Source of the DNA: ZC4RG25 sp023428365
Lineage (GTDB): Bacteria; Pseudomonadota; Alphaproteobacteria; Rhizobiales; Hyphomicrobiaceae
Direction: 5' to 3'
Length of the DNA: 64,000 nucleotides
Assembly: GCA_050283925.1 (NCBI GenBank)
Contig: JBNOAI010000004.1
Coordinates: 62,001 to 126,000, forward strand
The notes beneath the pieces are model-generated. The model worked only from the letters and a program-made list of their open reading frames with translations, ran no database searches and was not told the origin of the DNA. Made by a program: the position numbers and the translations under genes. Below, piece by piece: positions 16,940 through 25,531 of the stretch. The stretch's first letter is position 1; each line of letters begins with the position of its first letter.

Positions 16940-18565
16940 ATGTCCGAGGCGATTGAAGAGTACGATTACATCGTCGTCGGCGCCGGTTCTGCCGGTTGTA
17001 TCCTGGCCAACAGACTGTCTGCCGATCCCAAGGTCCGCGTTCTGCTGCTCGAAGCGGGTGGCAAGGACGATTACATCTGGGTGCATATTCCGGTCGGCTA
17101 TCTCTATTGTTTCGGCAATCCGCGGGTCGATTGGGGCTTCTCCACCGTGGCCGAACCCGGGCTCAACGGCCGCAGCTTGCAATATCCACGCGGCAAGGTG
17201 CTGGGTGGGTGCTCGTCCATCAACGGCATGATCTACATGCGCGGGCAGGCTCGCGACTACGACCAGTGGCGTCAGTTCGGCAATCCGGGTTGGGCGTGGG
17301 ACGACGTGCTGCCCTATTTCCTGAAGCATGAAGACCAGTGGGCCATGCAGCCGGATGAGCATGGCGCGGTTCATGCCAGGGGAGGAGAGTGGCGGATCGA
17401 AGAGCCACGTATCCGCTGGGACATCCTGGATGCCTGGGCCGAAGCCGCCGAGCAGGCAGGCATTCCACGTATCCGTGATTTCAACGGAGGCAACAACGAA
17501 GGCTCGAGCTACTTCCAGGTCAATCAGCGCTCAGGGTTCCGGTGGAATGCATCAAAAGCGTTCCTGCGGCCGGTGCTGAACCGCTCAAATCTTACGCTGC
17601 ACACCCACGCGACAGTCGAACGTCTGACGCTGGACGGCAATCGGGCGACGGGGATTTCCTATCGCACCAAGGGTGCAGGCTCTCGCCGTGCGGGCGCCAG
17701 GCGCGAGGTCATCCTGGCGGCCGGTGCGATCGGATCGCCGCAGATCATGCAGTTGTCCGGCATCGGCCCGGCCGAAGTCTTGAAGGCGGCGGGTGTGCCT
17801 GTCACACATGAACTCAAAGGTGTCGGGGAAAATCTGCAGGACCACCTGCAGATCCGGTGCGCGTTCAAAGTCTCGGGCGTGCGGACGCTGAATGAGACCT
17901 CGCAACATCTTTGGCACAAAGCAGGCATCGGGCTGGAATATGCGCTGAAGCGCACCGGACCGATGTCGATGGCGCCGTCGCAGCTCGGCACCTTCGCCAA
18001 GTCGGATCCAAGCCGCGAAACGGCAAACCTGCAGTATCACATCCAGCCGCTGACGCTGCCGAAGTTCGGAGAACCGCTCGACCCGTTTCCGGCATTCACC
18101 GCCAGTGTCTGCAATCTGCGGCCAACGAGCCGGGGTCACGTACATATCACCGCGCCAGATAGCGGGGTGCATCCAGAGATCCGGCCAAACTACCTCGCCA
18201 CCGCAGATGACCGTCGCGTGGCCGCCGATTCCATCACGCTCACGCGGAATATTGCCCGTCAGCCGGCACTGGCGAAGTTCAAGGCTGAGGAGTTCAAGCC
18301 GGGGATTCAGATCGACGGCGAGGAGGCGCTGGCCAAGGCTGCCGGAGACATCGCAACCACGATCTTCCATCCGGCCGGCACCGCCAAGATGGGCAGCGAC
18401 GACGGTGCGGTTGTCGATGCGCGCCTCAAGGTTCATGGCATCGAGCGGCTGCGGGTCATCGATGCTTCAGTCATGCCGACGATTACATCAGGGAATACTG
18501 CAGCTCCGACCATGATGATTGCAGAGAAGGGCGCCGCAATGATTGCGGAGGACTGGCGAGGGTAA
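16940..18565 (+). CDS. GMC family FAD-dependent oxidoreductase (choline dehydrogenase-like)
   Basis: The 541-residue flavoenzyme oxidises a primary or secondary alcohol. It shows the FAD dinucleotide motif VVGAGSAGCILANRL near residue 12, the first GMC signature (GKVLGGCSSINGMIYMRG), the second signature region (GAIGSPQIMQLSGIGP) and the active-site pair His in IFHPAGTAKMG and Asn in TSGNTAAPT. Relatives include choline dehydrogenase BetA and polyethylene-glycol or alkanol dehydrogenases; the lack of any bet gene nearby argues against a glycine-betaine role. The start has AGGGGAG upstream. The preceding GNAT gene may share its transcript. Confidence 0.9.
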   Translation: MSEAIEEYDYIVVGAGSAGCILANRLSADPKVRVLLLEAGGKDDYIWVHIPVGYLYCFGNPRVDWGFSTVAEPGLNGRSLQYPRGKVLGGCSSINGMIYMRGQARDYDQWRQFGNPGWAWDDVLPYFLKHEDQWAMQPDEHGAVHARGGEWRIEEPRIRWDILDAWAEAAEQAGIPRIRDFNGGNNEGSSYFQVNQRSGFRWNASKAFLRPVLNRSNLTLHTHATVERLTLDGNRATGISYRTKGAGSRRAGARREVILAAGAIGSPQIMQLSGIGPAEVLKAAGVPVTHELKGVGENLQDHLQIRCAFKVSGVRTLNETSQHLWHKAGIGLEYALKRTGPMSMAPSQLGTFAKSDPSRETANLQYHIQPLTLPKFGEPLDPFPAFTASVCNLRPTSRGHVHITAPDSGVHPEIRPNYLATADDRRVAADSITLTRNIARQPALAKFKAEEFKPGIQIDGEEALAKAAGDIATTIFHPAGTAKMGSDDGAVVDARLKVHGIERLRVIDASVMPTITSGNTAAPTMMIAEKGAAMIAEDWRG

Positions 18566-18746
18566 ATAACGCCTCGGCGCCTTGCCAATAGATTATGCAG
18601 CGAAAGCCCTAAGCTTAGTCGAAGGGCGTCGTTGCGCCTGCCTGACACCTCGGGCATACTGGTGCGCATCCGTTTCGGACGGCTGCAACGAAGCGCAAAG
18701 CTCACAGCAACGTCCGATATAGCTGCATCGTGTCCCGGGAGGGATT

Positions 18747-19526
18747 ATGGCTCATTCAGCTGTCGCGCCCAGTGCTGCGGCTCGCGTTGCTACACCCGCA
18801 GTCGATCTGATCGGCGTGAATAAGTGGTATGGCGAGTTTCACGTGCTGCGCGACATCAATCTGTCCGTCGCGGAAGGTGAGAAGATCGTCATATGCGGTC
18901 CATCCGGATCCGGAAAATCCACGCTCATCCGCTGCATTAACCGTCTCGAGGAGCACCAGCAGGGACAGATCATCGTCGACGGCGTCGAGCTGACGAATGA
19001 TTTGAGGAACATCGACAAGATCCGCTCCGAAGTCGGAATGGTGTTCCAGAGCTTCAACCTTTTTCCACATCTCACCATCCTCGAAAATCTGTGTCTTGCT
19101 CCGGTGTGGGTCAAGAAGATGCCGCGCGCGGAAGCGGAGCGGACGGCCATGACCTACCTGGAGCGAGTGAAGATTCCAGAACAGGCGAAGAAGTATCCGG
19201 GGCAGCTCTCCGGCGGTCAGCAACAGCGTGTCGCGATTGCACGTGCACTGTGTATGAACCCGCGCATCATGCTGTTCGACGAGCCGACTTCGGCGCTCGA
19301 TCCGGAAATGATCAAGGAAGTGCTCGACGTGATGATCGAGCTGGCGAAATCCGGCATGACCATGCTGTGCGTCACCCATGAGATGGGATTCGCGCGCTCG
19401 GTCGCCGATCGTATTATTTTCATGGACCGGGGCGAAATCGTCGAGCAGGGCGCGCCGATCCCATTCTTTAACGATCCGAAATCGGAACGCACCAAGCTCT
19501 TCCTGTCGCAGATCTTAAACCATTGA
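18747..19526 (+). CDS. aapP: Aap-type amino-acid ABC transporter ATPase
   Basis: The 259-residue ATPase has Walker A GPSGSGKST, signature LSGGQQQR, Walker B IMLFDEPTSALD and the polar-amino-acid subgroup marks (CVTHEMGFARSVADR). The neighbours identify it as the ATPase of the general L-amino-acid permease AapJQMP. In rhizobia aapP is usually last in the operon; here it is first. The ATG at 18747 follows GGGAGG. A possible separate promoter for the following aapJ lies just after its stop. Confidence 0.93.
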   Translation: MAHSAVAPSAAARVATPAVDLIGVNKWYGEFHVLRDINLSVAEGEKIVICGPSGSGKSTLIRCINRLEEHQQGQIIVDGVELTNDLRNIDKIRSEVGMVFQSFNLFPHLTILENLCLAPVWVKKMPRAEAERTAMTYLERVKIPEQAKKYPGQLSGGQQQRVAIARALCMNPRIMLFDEPTSALDPEMIKEVLDVMIELAKSGMTMLCVTHEMGFARSVADRIIFMDRGEIVEQGAPIPFFNDPKSERTKLFLSQILNH

Positions 19527-19531
19527 TGAAA

Positions 19532-19560
19532 TTGACAGGATCGCCAGAGAAAAAAACAAT
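19532..19560 (+). promoter_or_regulatory. Candidate sigma-70 promoter of aapJ
   Basis: TTGACA, a 17-bp spacer and AACAAT lie about 80 bases before the aapJ ATG. This would allow aapJQM to be expressed apart from aapP. It is a pattern match only. Confidence 0.35.
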
Positions 19561-19640
19561 GCAACATTTCCGGTGGGATCGACCGGATCCGAGATGAAAA
19601 AATGGAGTGTGATTTGTCTCTGCAAGGAGTGAAAAAAGAA

Positions 19641-20669
19641 ATGAAGAGCCTCATACAAGTCGGTTTGGCCGCGGCTCTCGCTGTAACCGGCGTCAGCAGT
19701 GTCGCCTTCGCACAGGGCAAGACGCTGGATACCGTCAAGCAACGCGGCACGCTGAGCTGCGGTGTCAACGTCGGCCTCGCCGGGTTCAGTGCGCCCGATG
19801 ACAAGGGGAACTGGACCGGCCTCGACGTTGATTACTGCAAGGCGATCGCTGCTGCGGTTCTTGGAGACGCCACCAAGGTTCGATACGTGCCGACGACCGC
19901 CAAGGAACGCTTCACCGCTCTGCAGTCCGGTGAGATCGACGTGCTCAATCGCAATACGACATGGTCGTTGGCACGCGACAGCTCCCTCGGTCTGAGCTTC
20001 GCCGGTGTCAACTATTTCGACGGCCAGGGCTTTATGGTGAAAAAGTCTCTCGGTGTGAAGTCTGGCAAGGAACTTGATGGCGCTACGGTTTGCGTGCAGA
20101 CCGGTACGACCACCGAATTGAACCTCGCCGACTTCTTCCGTTCCAACAACATTAAGTATCAGCCGGTCGTCTTCGAGAAGGCTGATGAAATTCTGCAGGC
20201 GTATCAGGCAGGCCGTTGTGACGTCTACACGACGGACGCTTCGGGTCTTTATGCCCAGCGTTTGCAAATGCAGAATCCAGATGATCATGTCGTTCTGCCG
20301 GACATCATCTCCAAAGAGCCCTTGGGGCCGTCCGTTCGCCAGGGCGACAGCCAGTGGTTCACGATCGTGAAGTGGGTCCATTTCGCGTTGCTCAACGCCG
20401 AAGAGGCCGGCATCAACCAGGCGAACGTCGATGAGATGTTGAATACATCGAAGAACCCTGACGTGCTGCGCATCCTTGGCAAGGAAGGCGAGTTCGGCAA
20501 GGGCATGGGCCTGAACAATGACTGGGCCTATCAGGTGATCAAAGCGGTCGGCAACTACGGCGAAATCTTCGATCGCAATGTTGGCGCCGGATCGCGCATC
20601 AAGATCGACCGTGGTCAGAATAACCTCTGGACCAAAGGTGGTCTGCAATACGGCCCGCCCATCCGTTGA
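19641..20669 (+). CDS. aapJ: General amino-acid ABC transporter, periplasmic binding protein
   Basis: The 342-residue protein has a signal peptide (residues 1-24, cleavage after VAFA) and a family 3 solute-binding fold. Seen are TLSCGVNVGLAGFS, the ligand-loop GLDVDYCKAIAAAVLGD and LNRNTTWSLARDSSLG. It delivers a broad range of amino acids to AapQM. AAGGAG lies 11 bases before the ATG at 19641, and upstream in-frame residues would spoil the signal. A strong hairpin after the stop probably stabilises or truncates the message so that binding protein exceeds permease. Confidence 0.93.
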   Translation: MKSLIQVGLAAALAVTGVSSVAFAQGKTLDTVKQRGTLSCGVNVGLAGFSAPDDKGNWTGLDVDYCKAIAAAVLGDATKVRYVPTTAKERFTALQSGEIDVLNRNTTWSLARDSSLGLSFAGVNYFDGQGFMVKKSLGVKSGKELDGATVCVQTGTTTELNLADFFRSNNIKYQPVVFEKADEILQAYQAGRCDVYTTDASGLYAQRLQMQNPDDHVVLPDIISKEPLGPSVRQGDSQWFTIVKWVHFALLNAEEAGINQANVDEMLNTSKNPDVLRILGKEGEFGKGMGLNNDWAYQVIKAVGNYGEIFDRNVGAGSRIKIDRGQNNLWTKGGLQYGPPIR

Positions 20670-20678
20670 GACAATCAA

Positions 20679-20705
20679 AGCGCCGGCCCTGCAAAGGCCG
20701 GCGCT
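20679..20705 (+). promoter_or_regulatory. Intercistronic hairpin after aapJ
   Basis: AGCGCCGGCC and GGCCGGCGCT form a perfect 10-bp stem with a 7-nt loop, followed by CCTGCTTT. It is placed where ABC operons commonly have an attenuating or RNA-stabilising hairpin between the binding-protein and permease genes. Confidence 0.65.
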
Positions 20706-20773
20706 CCTGCTTTCGGGTCTGTCTTATCTGACATAGATGGAGCGGACTTCGCTGCACCGGGAGGGCAAACGCG

Positions 20774-21973
20774 ATGGCAATGACGATGCCGGATCGTCCG
20801 GGGGCGCGCACACCCACGCAACCCAGTCTGCTCTACAGACCTGAGGTTCGTCAGGTCATTTACCAGGTTTTGCTGGTGGTTACTCTGGTGTGCGTTGGCT
20901 GGTGGGTGGTCAACAACGTCTCGGAGAACCTCCGCCGTCAGAATATCGCATCCGGCTTTGACTTCCTGGATCGCACGTCGGGCTTCGATATCTCGCAATC
21001 CCTCATCCAGTATTCAAACGTATCGACTTATGGGCGGGCCTTCTGGGCTGGTTTGCTGAATACCCTGGTCGTGGCCGCGCTGGGGATCGTGCTTGCCACC
21101 ATTCTCGGATTTCTGATCGGCATCGCGCGCCTGTCTTCGAACTGGCTGATCGCGAAGATTGCCACCGTCTATGTCGAGACCATCCGCAATCTGCCGCTGC
21201 TGCTGCAGCTGATGTTCTGGTACTTCGCGGTGCTGAAGAACCTGCCAGCGCCGCGCCAGAGCGTTGCAGTGCCTGGCGGCGGCTTTCTCAATGTACGAGG
21301 ACTCTATCTGCCGGCCCCGGTCCCCGAGACGGGCTTCGGCGTCGTATTGATCACGATGCTGCTCGGTGCTGTGGCGGCAATCGGCATGTATTTCTGGGCA
21401 CGGCGGCGACAGCGGGCTACCGGTCAGCAATTTCCGATTTTGTGGACCAGCCTGGGGCTCATTCTTGGTCTGCCGTTCATTGTCTACCTGCTGCTCGGAT
21501 CTCCTCTCGACTGGCAGTATCCGGTTCTGCGCGGCTTCAATTTCCAAGGCGGCATCGTCATGCTGCCCGAGTTCATCGCTTTGCTGCTTGGCCTTGCGAC
21601 CTACACGGCGAGCTTTATCGCGGAGATCGTACGTGCCGGCATTCTCGGCGTGCCGAAGGGGCAAAAGGAAGCCGCGCGAGCCGTCGGATTGTCGAACGGA
21701 CAGATGCTGAGGCTAGTGGTTATTCCGCAGGCGGCGCGGATCATCATTCCTCCGCTCACCAGCCAGTATCTCAACCTGACCAAGAACTCGTCGCTTGCGG
21801 TGGCCATCGGCTATCCGGATTTCGTCAGCGTATTTACCGGGACGGTGCTCAATCAGACAGGCCAAGCCGTCGAGGTCATTCTGATGACGATGGGCGTCTT
21901 CCTCACGATCAGTTTGCTGACCGCGGGCTTTATGAATTGGTTCAACCGCCGAATGGCGCTGGTCGAACGGTAG
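20774..21973 (+). CDS. aapQ: General amino-acid ABC transporter permease
   Basis: The 399-residue inner-membrane protein of the HisM/GltK family starts a permease heterodimer. It has about eight hydrophobic segments and the large insertion typical of AapQ/BztB between the first membrane pairs. The EAA coupling loop is GVPKGQKEAARAVGLS near residue 293. It lies between aapJ and aapM, with a 13-bp gap to the latter. Confidence 0.92.
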   Translation: MAMTMPDRPGARTPTQPSLLYRPEVRQVIYQVLLVVTLVCVGWWVVNNVSENLRRQNIASGFDFLDRTSGFDISQSLIQYSNVSTYGRAFWAGLLNTLVVAALGIVLATILGFLIGIARLSSNWLIAKIATVYVETIRNLPLLLQLMFWYFAVLKNLPAPRQSVAVPGGGFLNVRGLYLPAPVPETGFGVVLITMLLGAVAAIGMYFWARRRQRATGQQFPILWTSLGLILGLPFIVYLLLGSPLDWQYPVLRGFNFQGGIVMLPEFIALLLGLATYTASFIAEIVRAGILGVPKGQKEAARAVGLSNGQMLRLVVIPQAARIIIPPLTSQYLNLTKNSSLAVAIGYPDFVSVFTGTVLNQTGQAVEVILMTMGVFLTISLLTAGFMNWFNRRMALVER

Positions 21974-21986
21974 GGAGGCGCGAACC

Positions 21987-23102
21987 ATGTCCGATATCGC
22001 TGCCGAGACATCCGTTGCCACCATACGGCCGCCCCGCGCGACGACCGGCCCTATAGGCTGGGCGCGTCAGAACCTGTTCTCCACTTGGGGAAATACGGTC
22101 CTGACGCTGCTCGGCATCTATATCGCGTACGTCGCTGTCGTGGGCGCGGTGAACTGGGCATTCCTCAATGCAACGTGGGTTGGAGAGGACGGCACGGCCT
22201 GTACGCGCGCTGGTGCCGGTGCGTGCTGGCCTTTCGTCCAGGCCAAGTTCAGCCAGTTCATGTACGGGCGTTATCCATTCGAAGAACGCTGGCGCGTCGA
22301 TCTCACGTATGTCCTGGCGGTCGCGGGCCTTGTTCCGCTGATGATCCCATCAGTGCCGGGCAAGCTTTGGTTGGCGATCTATACGATCGGGATTTTCCCG
22401 ATCCTGGCGTTCTTTCTGCTCTATGGCGGCCTCGGTCTCTCGGTGGTGCCGACAGAGATGTGGGGCGGCCTTCTCGTCACACTGGTTGTCGCCAGCGTCG
22501 GCATCGCCGGCGCGTTCCCCATAGGCATTCTGCTTGCGTTGGGGCGGCGATCTCAAATGCCGATCGTGCGATGGGTGAGTATCGGTTTCATCGAGTTCGT
22601 GCGCGGTGTTCCGCTCATCACCGTTCTGTTCATGGCGTCGGTCATGCTGCCGCTGTTCCTGCCGACGGGCGTGACCATCGATAAGCTGGTGCGTGCACTG
22701 ATCATGGTGGCGCTGTTCTCAGCCGCCTATCTCGCGGAGGTGATCCGTGGTGGCCTGCAGGCGATTCCAAAGGGTCAGTTCGAAGCCGCCGATGCGCTGG
22801 GGCTGACCTATCCGATGAAGATGGGTCTCATTGTTCTTCCGCAGGCGCTGAAGCTCGTTATTCCGGGCATCGTCAACACGTTCATCGGCCTGTTCAAGGA
22901 TACGAGCCTCGTGCTGATCATCGGCATCTTCGACCTGCTCGGCATCGTCCAACAGAACATGACTGATGCAAAGTGGTTCTCGCCCACCACTGCGATGACC
23001 GGTTACGTCTTTGCGGGGCTGGTGTTCTGGATTTTCTGCTTTGGGATGTCGCGTTACTCGATCTTCGTTGAACGCCGCCTGGCAGCGGGCGACCGGCGCT
23101 GA
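21987..23102 (+). CDS. aapM: General amino-acid ABC transporter permease
   Basis: The 371-residue partner permease has an N-terminal helix (LFSTWGNTVLTLLGIYIAYV), several later membrane spans and the EAA loop AIPKGQFEAADALGLT near residue 255. Together with AapQ it forms the channel through which amino acids bound by AapJ enter, powered by AapP. It follows aapQ by 13 bp with GGGAGG ahead of the ATG. It ends 26 bp before the convergent flavoprotein gene. Confidence 0.92.
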   Translation: MSDIAAETSVATIRPPRATTGPIGWARQNLFSTWGNTVLTLLGIYIAYVAVVGAVNWAFLNATWVGEDGTACTRAGAGACWPFVQAKFSQFMYGRYPFEERWRVDLTYVLAVAGLVPLMIPSVPGKLWLAIYTIGIFPILAFFLLYGGLGLSVVPTEMWGGLLVTLVVASVGIAGAFPIGILLALGRRSQMPIVRWVSIGFIEFVRGVPLITVLFMASVMLPLFLPTGVTIDKLVRALIMVALFSAAYLAEVIRGGLQAIPKGQFEAADALGLTYPMKMGLIVLPQALKLVIPGIVNTFIGLFKDTSLVLIIGIFDLLGIVQQNMTDAKWFSPTTAMTGYVFAGLVFWIFCFGMSRYSIFVERRLAAGDRR

Positions 23103-23128
23103 GGCGCCGGTTGCTGTTTTGAACGTCC

Positions 23129-24247
23129 TCAGAGCATCCCGGCGACCATATCTCCGATAGCAAGCGCGGAGGTGAGTCCCGGGCTTTCGATGCCGAACAG
23201 CATCACAAGTCCTGAGTGGCCGTGCTCGGCCTCACCGTGAAACGCGAAATCAGGCACCGGCTCGCCCTCGCGGTAAAGCTTCGGACGGATGCCCGTGTAG
23301 TCGGGATGCAGCTGCTCGGCATCAAGCCCGGGATAGTAGCTGCGGATGAAATCCAGAAATTTCGCCAGTTTCTCCGGCTCGAAGCTGTAGTCGATCTCCG
23401 GAATCCAGGTGATGTCCGGCCCAAATTTACAACGTCCCGAAAGGTCCACGGTGGCGTGAAGCCCGAGCCATGCTCCTTGTGGCATCGGGTAGATATGTCG
23501 CGAAAAGGGTGAGCGGCCGGCCAGCGCGTAGTACTGCCCTTTCGCGAAGTAGGTCGCAGGCGGCGTGTACCCCGACGGATACTTCATCATGTTCGCGAGC
23601 CGGGACGCATGTAGCCCCGCCGATATCACGAGCTTGCGGCACGTGATCGTACTGACAGACGCTGTCGCGTCGGCGGTATCTGCAATATCGATAGCGAAAA
23701 GGTTCGCCTCGGCAGCCCGGATCGCCGCGACCCGGCTGTTCAGCACGACCTGTGCGCCGTGCGCTTCGGCGTGTCCCTCAAGTGCCAGCATGAAGCCGTG
23801 CGTGTCGACAAGGCCGGTCGACGGAGACAGCAGGGCCGCAGTGCAGGACACCTCAGGCTCCAGCTTTCGTGCTTCGGCTGCTGTCAGGAAAACTAGATCT
23901 TCAACGCCGTTGCGTGCTGCGGTGTCCTGAATGGCGCGAAGTTTCGGCATCTGATCTTCGGACGTCGCAACGAGCAGCTTCTCGCAGCGGCGATGCGGCA
24001 CGCCATTTTCAGCGCAAAAACGGTAGAGACGCTCCTTGCCGTCCACGCACAGTTTCGCCCTGAGGCTGCCTGTCGGATAGTAGATGCCGGCGTGAATGAC
24101 CTCGCTGTTGCGCGAACTGGTCTCCGAACCGATCAAATCGTGCTGTTCGAGAACAAGGACTTCCTGTCCAGCCATCGCCAGCGCGCGGGCAATGGCGAGG
24201 CCGACAACGCCGGCTCCGACGACGATTGTCTCGACATCCGCCGACAT
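23129..24247 (-). CDS. L-2-hydroxyglutarate oxidase/dehydrogenase-like FAD protein
   Basis: The 372-residue DAO-family flavoprotein has the FAD motif VVGAGVVGLAIARALA near residue 9 and the LhgO-type segments SETSSRNSEVIHAGIYYP and GLGLHATVDLSGRCKFGPD-like (here LGLHATVDLSGRCKFGPD). LhgO oxidises L-2-hydroxyglutarate to 2-oxoglutarate, feeding electrons to the quinone pool, and repairs a side product of central metabolism. Other DAO-family substrates are possible. It is convergent with aapM and divergent from the sbcD-like gene. Confidence 0.85.
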   Translation of the reverse strand: MSADVETIVVGAGVVGLAIARALAMAGQEVLVLEQHDLIGSETSSRNSEVIHAGIYYPTGSLRAKLCVDGKERLYRFCAENGVPHRRCEKLLVATSEDQMPKLRAIQDTAARNGVEDLVFLTAAEARKLEPEVSCTAALLSPSTGLVDTHGFMLALEGHAEAHGAQVVLNSRVAAIRAAEANLFAIDIADTADATASVSTITCRKLVISAGLHASRLANMMKYPSGYTPPATYFAKGQYYALAGRSPFSRHIYPMPQGAWLGLHATVDLSGRCKFGPDITWIPEIDYSFEPEKLAKFLDFIRSYYPGLDAEQLHPDYTGIRPKLYREGEPVPDFAFHGEAEHGHSGLVMLFGIESPGLTSALAIGDMVAGML

Positions 24248-24397
24248 AAGTTATCCCCCATCTTCCCGAACCACGGCCTTGAGCGCGGCCGATTCATGAG
24301 ACATGCCCTCGCATGGCGCAACGGCTACTTATCCACTGGATCGGTGGCCGTGAATAAGCCCTCTTGCAACGAGAACATAAGAGAACATTGTCGCGAC

Positions 24398-25531
24398 ATG
24401 ACCTTTACGTTCCTGCATACCGCCGACTGGCAAATCGGCAAGCCGTTCGGCGGATTCGCATCCGATCGAGCAGCATTTCTGGCCGAGGCGCGGCGATCCG
24501 CGATCGATCGCATCGCGACTATCGCCCGCGCCAACGGTGCGGAGCATGTTCTCGTGGCGGGCGATGTCTATGACGCGCGCGATATTCCCGACATGGATCT
24601 TGTCCAGTCACTCGATCGCATGCGGCGGGCGCAGGATCTGGTGTGGCATCTGCTACCGGGCAATCACGATCCGGCGCATCCGGGTGGCATCTGGGACAGG
24701 CTCGTGCGTAAGGGCGTGCCAGCCAATGTGCGGCTGCATCTGGAGCCCGGCGTGGTCGCCATGACGCCGGACGTGGCGTTGTTGACTGCCCCGCTGAAGG
24801 CCAAGACCGCGGTAGCCGATCCGACGGCGTGGATGGATACGGCCGAGACTGCTTCTGCGCGCTACAGGATCGGCTTGGCGCACGGTTCGATCCAGGGTTT
24901 CGGCGGCGAGGACGGCGATGCGGCAGTGCCGATTTCTCCAAACCGTGCGGCGAGTGCCGGGCTGTCGTATCTGGCGCTCGGCGACTGGCATGGTCTGACA
25001 CGCATTTCGGATCGCGTCTGGTATTCCGGAACCCCTGAACCTGATCGCTTTCCCGACAATGAACCGGGCTTCGTACTCGCGATCCATCTCGACGGGCCGC
25101 AGCATAGTCCACGCGTCGAGCGCCATGCGACGGGCCAGTATACGTGGCTCAAGCGATCCGTCGACGTCACTGCCGGAAGCGTGCAGCAGGCTCTCAATGC
25201 GCTGCTTAATGATCAGCCCCATGCGGAACGCGTGCTGTTGAACCTTAAGATCACAGGGGCGCCTTCGCTGTCGGGATGGGCCGAAGCCGAAGAGCAGCTG
25301 GCGATGCTAGCCCCCCGCCTGTTCCATTTCGCAATCGACACATCCGCGGTGACGGTGCTTCCGGAAGCCATTGAGTTGGAGGAATTCGGCAGTGGCGATG
25401 TGCGCCGTGTGGCGGAAACATTGAGCGCCATCGCCCGGGATCAGAACAGTGGGCGCGCCGGGGCGGCCGCGCTGGCCCTGCGCAAATTCTATCAGATGAC
25501 GCGCGAAACCCAGACGGGAGGCGCATCGTGA
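24398..25531 (+). CDS. SbcD/YhaO-like DNA repair metallophosphoesterase
   Basis: The 377-residue calcineurin-like phosphoesterase shows the metal-site motifs HTADWQIG (residues 6-13), VAGDVYD (about 50), LPGNHD (about 84), AHGSIQG and GDWHGL. It should be the nuclease subunit of an Mre11-Rad50-type complex that trims DNA ends or hairpins. The start at 24398 was chosen because the Mre11 fold begins at once; the open frame continues upstream to 23993 without supporting sequence. Its stop overlaps the GTG start of the partner ATPase by 4 bp, so the two are translationally coupled. Confidence 0.87.
   Translation: MTFTFLHTADWQIGKPFGGFASDRAAFLAEARRSAIDRIATIARANGAEHVLVAGDVYDARDIPDMDLVQSLDRMRRAQDLVWHLLPGNHDPAHPGGIWDRLVRKGVPANVRLHLEPGVVAMTPDVALLTAPLKAKTAVADPTAWMDTAETASARYRIGLAHGSIQGFGGEDGDAAVPISPNRAASAGLSYLALGDWHGLTRISDRVWYSGTPEPDRFPDNEPGFVLAIHLDGPQHSPRVERHATGQYTWLKRSVDVTAGSVQQALNALLNDQPHAERVLLNLKITGAPSLSGWAEAEEQLAMLAPRLFHFAIDTSAVTVLPEAIELEEFGSGDVRRVAETLSAIARDQNSGRAGAAALALRKFYQMTRETQTGGAS

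Noticed and set aside
23993..24397. 135-residue upstream extension of the SbcD-like frame
   Set aside because: It overlaps the divergent LhgO-like gene antisense, and the Mre11 fold begins exactly at 24398.
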